Positions 5,831 to 8,517 of a DNA stretch of 8,517 nt are shown here, piece by piece. Position 1 is the stretch's first letter. Every line of letters starts with the position of its first letter. This stretch comes from an uncultured Bacteroides sp. Its GTDB lineage: Bacteria > Bacteroidota > Bacteroidia > Bacteroidales > Bacteroidaceae. A program made the position numbers and the translations under genes. The stretch spans positions 1 through 8,517 of the forward strand of contig NZ_CASFWU010000105.1 of NCBI RefSeq assembly GCF_949298305.1, given 5' to 3'. The notes under the pieces are model-generated. The model worked only from the letters and a program-made list of their open reading frames with translations, was not told the origin of the DNA and did no database searches.

Positions 5831-6511
5831 TCAAAGGTCTCTGACCTTCCACACCTTATACGAGATGCCTTCGTCGAAAACGTCGCTGCCGTCAATGCGC
5901 TTCACCGCCTTCACCACACGGATGGTGACGGGCAGGATGACTACCTCGTAGGCCGACTTCAGGACAATCTGCAGGCCCATCATCACCAGCAGTTCACGCC
6001 AGGCAATGACACCGCCAAACGCGATGGGAAAGAAGATGAGCGAATCGGCCGTCTCGCCCACGATGGTAGACCAGATGGCGCGTATCGAGAAATGACGTCC
6101 GTGGCTGGCTATCTTCATGCGGCTCATCACGTAGGCATTGAGGAACGAACCTACCAAGAAAGCCAGCAGACTGGCAGCCACAATGCGAGGTGCCATGCCG
6201 AAAACAAAGTTGAAGTGCTCCTCGCCCTCCCAAAACGGAGCGGCAGGCAGCGACACGGCCACCAGCCCCAACGTGACGACAAAGAAATTCATCAGGAAAC
6301 CACTCCAGATAATAAGACGCGCCTTGCGGAAGCCCCAGACTTCGGCAATGCAGTCGTTGATAATATAAGAAATGGGGAAAACCAGCAGTCCGGCAGTAAC
6401 GGTCAGGCTACCCACCTGGATGACTTTGGTTTCAAGAAGATTGGCTGCGATGAGGCACACATTGAACAAGATGCCCATCAGCATAAAGGATACGGATACT
6501 TTCTGCTTCAT
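5831..6511 (-). CDS. yhhQ: Queuosine precursor transporter (YhhQ/VUT family)
   Basis: Inner-membrane transporter; the E. coli member imports preQ0 and preQ1. The 226-residue protein is very hydrophobic, with about six membrane segments (roughly 8-25, 36-52, 67-90, 107-128, 152-170 and 174-199). Family features are FPISYIINDCIAEVWGFRKAR at 45-65 and the conserved polar patch GETADSLIFFPIAF at 152-165. The ATG at 6511 gives a normal N-terminus (MKQKVSVSF). It is the first gene of the minus-strand queuosine block with queC and queF, though a 332-bp repeat spacer separates it from queC. It has its own promoter, and its leader looks like a preQ1 riboswitch, which supports preQ0/preQ1 import here. 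The last codons form a small hairpin (AAGGTC-AGA-GACCTT, 5834-5848) without a U-tract. Confidence 0.95.
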   Translation of the reverse strand: MKQKVSVSFMLMGILFNVCLIAANLLETKVIQVGSLTVTAGLLVFPISYIINDCIAEVWGFRKARLIIWSGFLMNFFVVTLGLVAVSLPAAPFWEGEEHFNFVFGMAPRIVAASLLAFLVGSFLNAYVMSRMKIASHGRHFSIRAIWSTIVGETADSLIFFPIAFGGVIAWRELLVMMGLQIVLKSAYEVVILPVTIRVVKAVKRIDGSDVFDEGISYKVWKVRDL

Positions 6512-6512
6512 A

Positions 6513-6548
6513 ATTCCTGTTTTTTACGTGGTTGACCTAGAATACACG
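6513..6548 (-). ncRNA. Candidate preQ1-I riboswitch in the yhhQ leader
   Basis: Read on the minus strand: CGTG (6548-6545) pairs with CACG (6530-6527) as P1. The enclosed loop TATTCTAGGTCAAC contains UUCUAG, also present in the B. subtilis queC aptamer, and ends in AAC just before the P1 3' strand, where the ligand-pairing cytosine sits in the family. TAAAAAAC (6526-6519) is the A-rich tail. UUCUAG can pair with CAGGAA (6519-6514) with one A-A mismatch and one G-U, giving an H-type pseudoknot that hides the AGGAA before the ATG at 6511. Order, spacing and target gene fit preQ1-I. Ligand binding would then reduce translation of the transporter. P1 is only 4 bp, so this needs a covariance-model check. 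Confidence 0.62.
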
Positions 6549-6584
6549 ACCGCTATTCACGGCATCTCATTTTAAAATCGGACG

Positions 6585-6615
6585 CAAAGATAGGCTTTTC
6601 CGCACAAACAGGCAA
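6585..6615 (-). promoter_or_regulatory. Putative yhhQ promoter
   Basis: TATCTTTG (6592-6585) is an exact match to TAnnTTTG, and TTG (6615-6613) lies 20 bp upstream. Transcription would start near 6578, giving a leader of about 65 nt that just accommodates the riboswitch candidate. It lies directly after the terminator of the upstream porin gene, so yhhQ starts its own transcript. Confidence 0.65.
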
Positions 6616-6626
6616 CAGAGGAACAC

Positions 6627-6662
6627 AAAAAAGAGGCTGTCGACAATAAAGCGACAACCTCT
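6627..6662 (-). terminator. Intrinsic terminator of the OmpP1/FadL-family gene
   Basis: On the minus strand AGAGGTTGTCG (6662-6652) pairs with CGACAGCCTCT (6642-6632) as an 11-bp stem with one G-U, loop of 9 nt, followed by a run of T. It is 31 bp past the stop codon. Confidence 0.9.
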
Positions 6663-6693
6663 CATACAAGTATTTCCAAAGAAGAAACGGGAA

Positions 6694-8166
6694 TCAGAAC
6701 TTATAGTCGATACCCACGCCGAACACTTTATTCGTACGGGTGAATACGTCAGTTCCCGGCAGTTTGGGCAACTGAGAGGCCACAGCCTCGGGTAAACCGA
6801 TGTTCTGCAACTTCTGCGACATGTGGTTGTAATCGCTGCTCTCGCGAGTGTAGTCGTCGTAGTTAGTCCAGAAATAGGCAATGTTCAGATTCAAGTTCTT
6901 AGCCAGTTTGATGCCTGCGCCGAAGCCGAACGACCAGGAACTGGTGACAAAACTGATGTCTTCCATGTAGTCGTCAGTCAGACCATACTTGGTACGCTGC
7001 ATACCGCCACTGATTTGAATGCGTTTGTGTACATCCCATTCTATACCTGCCAGGTATTCATTGGTGCCGGCCGACAGCAGTTTTTGCTTGTCATTAGCCA
7101 TGTCGGCCTGCTTGTCGAAAAAATGATGGTAGCCCACCGAAGCACGCAATGTAGGCAGAATATCGTAGGAAACACCGACTGTCAGCAGGGCTGGAATATC
7201 GTTCGGCGTATTGATGCCGTGGTCGTAGGCAGGGAAACCGGTGGTATTGACACGCGTGTCGTTCTCCACGTTCAAGTTGGTATTGAATTCATACTTCACG
7301 CCAATGTTCAACTTGTTGTAGTTGAAGTCAAGACCAATAATTGGCGTTAATCCCCACCCTTTCTGGTCACAATCCAGCTCTTTATCTTCCGTGGCTTTGG
7401 CCAACATACCCAGCAGCACTTTCTGTTGCTGCATATCAGCAGGAGCACCATCTGGAATCTGTGCGGCCAATCCCTTGAAAGCATCCGAAGCCGGCACCAT
7501 GTTTTCCGTGCCCGGCGTATTGATTTGTATATTGCGCAGGTAGCCTGAGTAATTATTGTTCACATAATTCATACGTCCGCCCACGAAGGCCGAAAGGTGT
7601 TCGTTAATCTTATAAGTGACACCCAACTGGACACCATAGAAAAACTGACTACCTTCCATATAGCTGTCCACATCGTAACGGTTGATGCCCAAACTCTGAC
7701 CGAACACGGGAAGCATAGAAATGATGGACTCGAACGAAGCCAGTCCGCTGTTGAACGTGGCCTTACCACCACCCCCCGTCACTGCAAAGCTACCCGAGAA
7801 TACCCAGTCACCATTCTTGTAGGCAGCCTGGATGCTGGGAATGACAGGAGCCGAAGCCTCGCCTTTGAACAGCTTGGTTGCACTACCGTTATTCTGTACA
7901 CCGTATGCAAAAGGAGCGAACGTGGAAGTTATCTGACGTGTCTGATAGGCACTTTGAATATTCAAAGATAAATGCAGGCCGTCGCCACTCTCAATAAAGG
8001 CCAGTCCGGCTGGATTGGAATAAACCGCATCAATGCGAGTAGAAGCATCGTGAGCCAGCATTCGCAAAAACAGGATGTTCTGATTCGTATTAGTCAGGTA
8101 CCCTCCTGCAAAAGTTGGAATTGAAACAATCAGCAGCACTGCGCCGATTAACAAGTTTTTTCTCAT
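6694..8166 (-). CDS. OmpP1/FadL/TodX-family outer-membrane transport protein
   Basis: Outer-membrane beta-barrel of the family that lets hydrophobic compounds such as long-chain fatty acids diffuse inward; the substrate here is unknown. It has 490 residues. The signal peptide is MRKNLLIGAVLLIVSIPTFA with cleavage before GGYLTN. The N-terminal hatch motif DASTRIDAVYSNPAGLAFI (40-58) carries the NPAGLA signature of FadL homologues. The rest alternates hydrophobic and polar residues as in amphipathic strands (for example LNIGVKYEFNTNLNVE, RIQISGGMQRTKYGL, LNLNIAYFWTNYDDY) and ends VFGVGIDYKF, with the terminal Phe typical of outer-membrane proteins. Base composition is nearer to average than in the very GC-rich eno and receptor genes. 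It is monocistronic, with its own promoter and terminator. Assignment to a specific transporter such as FadL itself would be overreach. Confidence 0.9.
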   Translation of the reverse strand: MRKNLLIGAVLLIVSIPTFAGGYLTNTNQNILFLRMLAHDASTRIDAVYSNPAGLAFIESGDGLHLSLNIQSAYQTRQITSTFAPFAYGVQNNGSATKLFKGEASAPVIPSIQAAYKNGDWVFSGSFAVTGGGGKATFNSGLASFESIISMLPVFGQSLGINRYDVDSYMEGSQFFYGVQLGVTYKINEHLSAFVGGRMNYVNNNYSGYLRNIQINTPGTENMVPASDAFKGLAAQIPDGAPADMQQQKVLLGMLAKATEDKELDCDQKGWGLTPIIGLDFNYNKLNIGVKYEFNTNLNVENDTRVNTTGFPAYDHGINTPNDIPALLTVGVSYDILPTLRASVGYHHFFDKQADMANDKQKLLSAGTNEYLAGIEWDVHKRIQISGGMQRTKYGLTDDYMEDISFVTSSWSFGFGAGIKLAKNLNLNIAYFWTNYDDYTRESSDYNHMSQKLQNIGLPEAVASQLPKLPGTDVFTRTNKVFGVGIDYKF

Positions 8167-8194
8167 GTATTACTCTTTTTATTGATTTCGCATG

Positions 8195-8227
8195 CAAAGG
8201 TACAACATTATTGCACAATTTAAACAA
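8195..8227 (-). promoter_or_regulatory. Putative promoter of the OmpP1/FadL-family gene
   Basis: TACCTTTG (8202-8195) matches TAnnTTTG exactly. A TTGT box (8227-8224) lies 21 bp upstream. The leader would be about 20 nt. GCACAA (8213-8218) and TTGTGC (8230-8235) form a 6-bp inverted repeat overlapping the upstream box, a possible but unproven operator. Confidence 0.6.
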
Positions 8228-8517
8228 CTTTGTGCCAAAAATGAAAAATCAGCTCTCTACATTGTCAAGGAGAGACAATCGTTTCTCTTGAAACTAATAG
8301 GAAAACAAAAGCATTTTGCCCTTAACTTCAATCCATTTGCATAATTTGCTTCAATATAGCAATCATGTCCCCCAAACAGGCTTTCTTCATCAGGTTCAAC
8401 CAATCTACAACTCGCTATTTTAACGTGAGTTCGATATAAAATTAAAAGATAGTAAGTTGCCCGTCATTGATAAACTTTACATCAATGGCGGGTTTCTTCT
8501 CAAAAAAGCAATATGCC
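8228..8517. other. Non-coding stretch at the right edge; no gene supported
   Basis: The 351 bp from the OmpP1-family start to the window end contain no convincing coding region on either strand. Besides that gene's promoter I see small inverted repeats: ATTGTC/GACAAT (8261-8279), AACTCGC/GTGAGTT (8409-8431, one G-T pair) and the larger hairpin at 8460-8501. An open minus-strand frame (8463-8294) lacks ATG and resembles nothing I know. Confidence 0.6.
8460..8501 (+). terminator. Terminator-like hairpin for plus-strand transcription
   Basis: CCCGTCATTGAT (8460-8471) pairs with ATCAATGGCGGG (8481-8492) over 12 bp with one G-T pair and a 9-nt loop, followed by TTTCTTCTC. On the minus strand the hairpin is followed by CAACTTACT, which is not terminator-like. 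No plus-strand gene precedes it in this window, so its owner is unknown; it could also be a structured repeat. Confidence 0.55.

Noticed and set aside
5834..5848. Hairpin AAGGTC-AGA-GACCTT at the end of yhhQ as a terminator
   Set aside because: Only 6 bp, lies within the last codons and has no U-tract on the minus strand.
8350..8410. GAACCTGAT on the minus strand, reminiscent of the TPP riboswitch core
   Set aside because: The partner CTGAGA segment and the flanking conserved stems are missing, and the nearest downstream gene is a porin; a chance match.
8294..8463. Minus-strand open frame ending ...GLKLRAKCFCFSY before the porin gene
   Set aside because: No ATG and no recognised similarity; about 55 codons is too short to support without homologues.

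Overview
The window looks like Bacteroidales chromosome, probably Bacteroides or a close relative. The grounds are promoters of the Bacteroidetes type (TAnnTTTG at -7, TTG-like box about 20 bp upstream), weak or absent Shine-Dalgarno sequences, a TonB-dependent receptor with an N-terminal carboxypeptidase-like regulatory domain, and intergenic DNA full of short tandem repeats. The genes are housekeeping or outer-membrane functions. I see no integrase, transposase, phage gene or CRISPR array.

Left part (1-3900): a large TonB-dependent receptor on the minus strand runs off the left edge and is transcribed divergently from enolase (eno) on the plus strand. The 282-bp gap between them holds two promoters of the same design and a set of TACCTA/TAGGTA half-sites, including a perfect 16-bp palindrome abutting the eno -33 box. 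Eno ends at a strong intrinsic terminator.

Middle part (3900-6627): a HigA-type antitoxin gene without a HigB toxin beside it faces a queuosine block on the minus strand. In transcription order the block is yhhQ (queuosine-precursor transporter), a 332-bp repeat-rich spacer, queC (makes preQ0) and queF (reduces preQ0 to preQ1). Import and synthesis of the same 7-deazaguanine intermediates are thus side by side; queD, queE, folE and tgt are not in the window. The yhhQ leader has the layout of a preQ1-I riboswitch (4-bp P1, UUCUAG loop, A-rich tail, second helix covering the AGGAA in front of the start codon). This is the most interesting regulatory signal here.

Right part (6627-8517): an OmpP1/FadL-family outer-membrane protein on the minus strand has its own promoter and terminator. 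Beyond it lie about 350 bp with no convincing gene but with a terminator-like hairpin oriented for plus-strand transcription, which no gene in the window explains.

I found no clearly new multi-gene system. The points worth following are the riboswitch candidate, the operator-like array between the receptor and eno, the composite repeat between yhhQ and queC, the unpaired antitoxin and the unexplained terminator at the right end.
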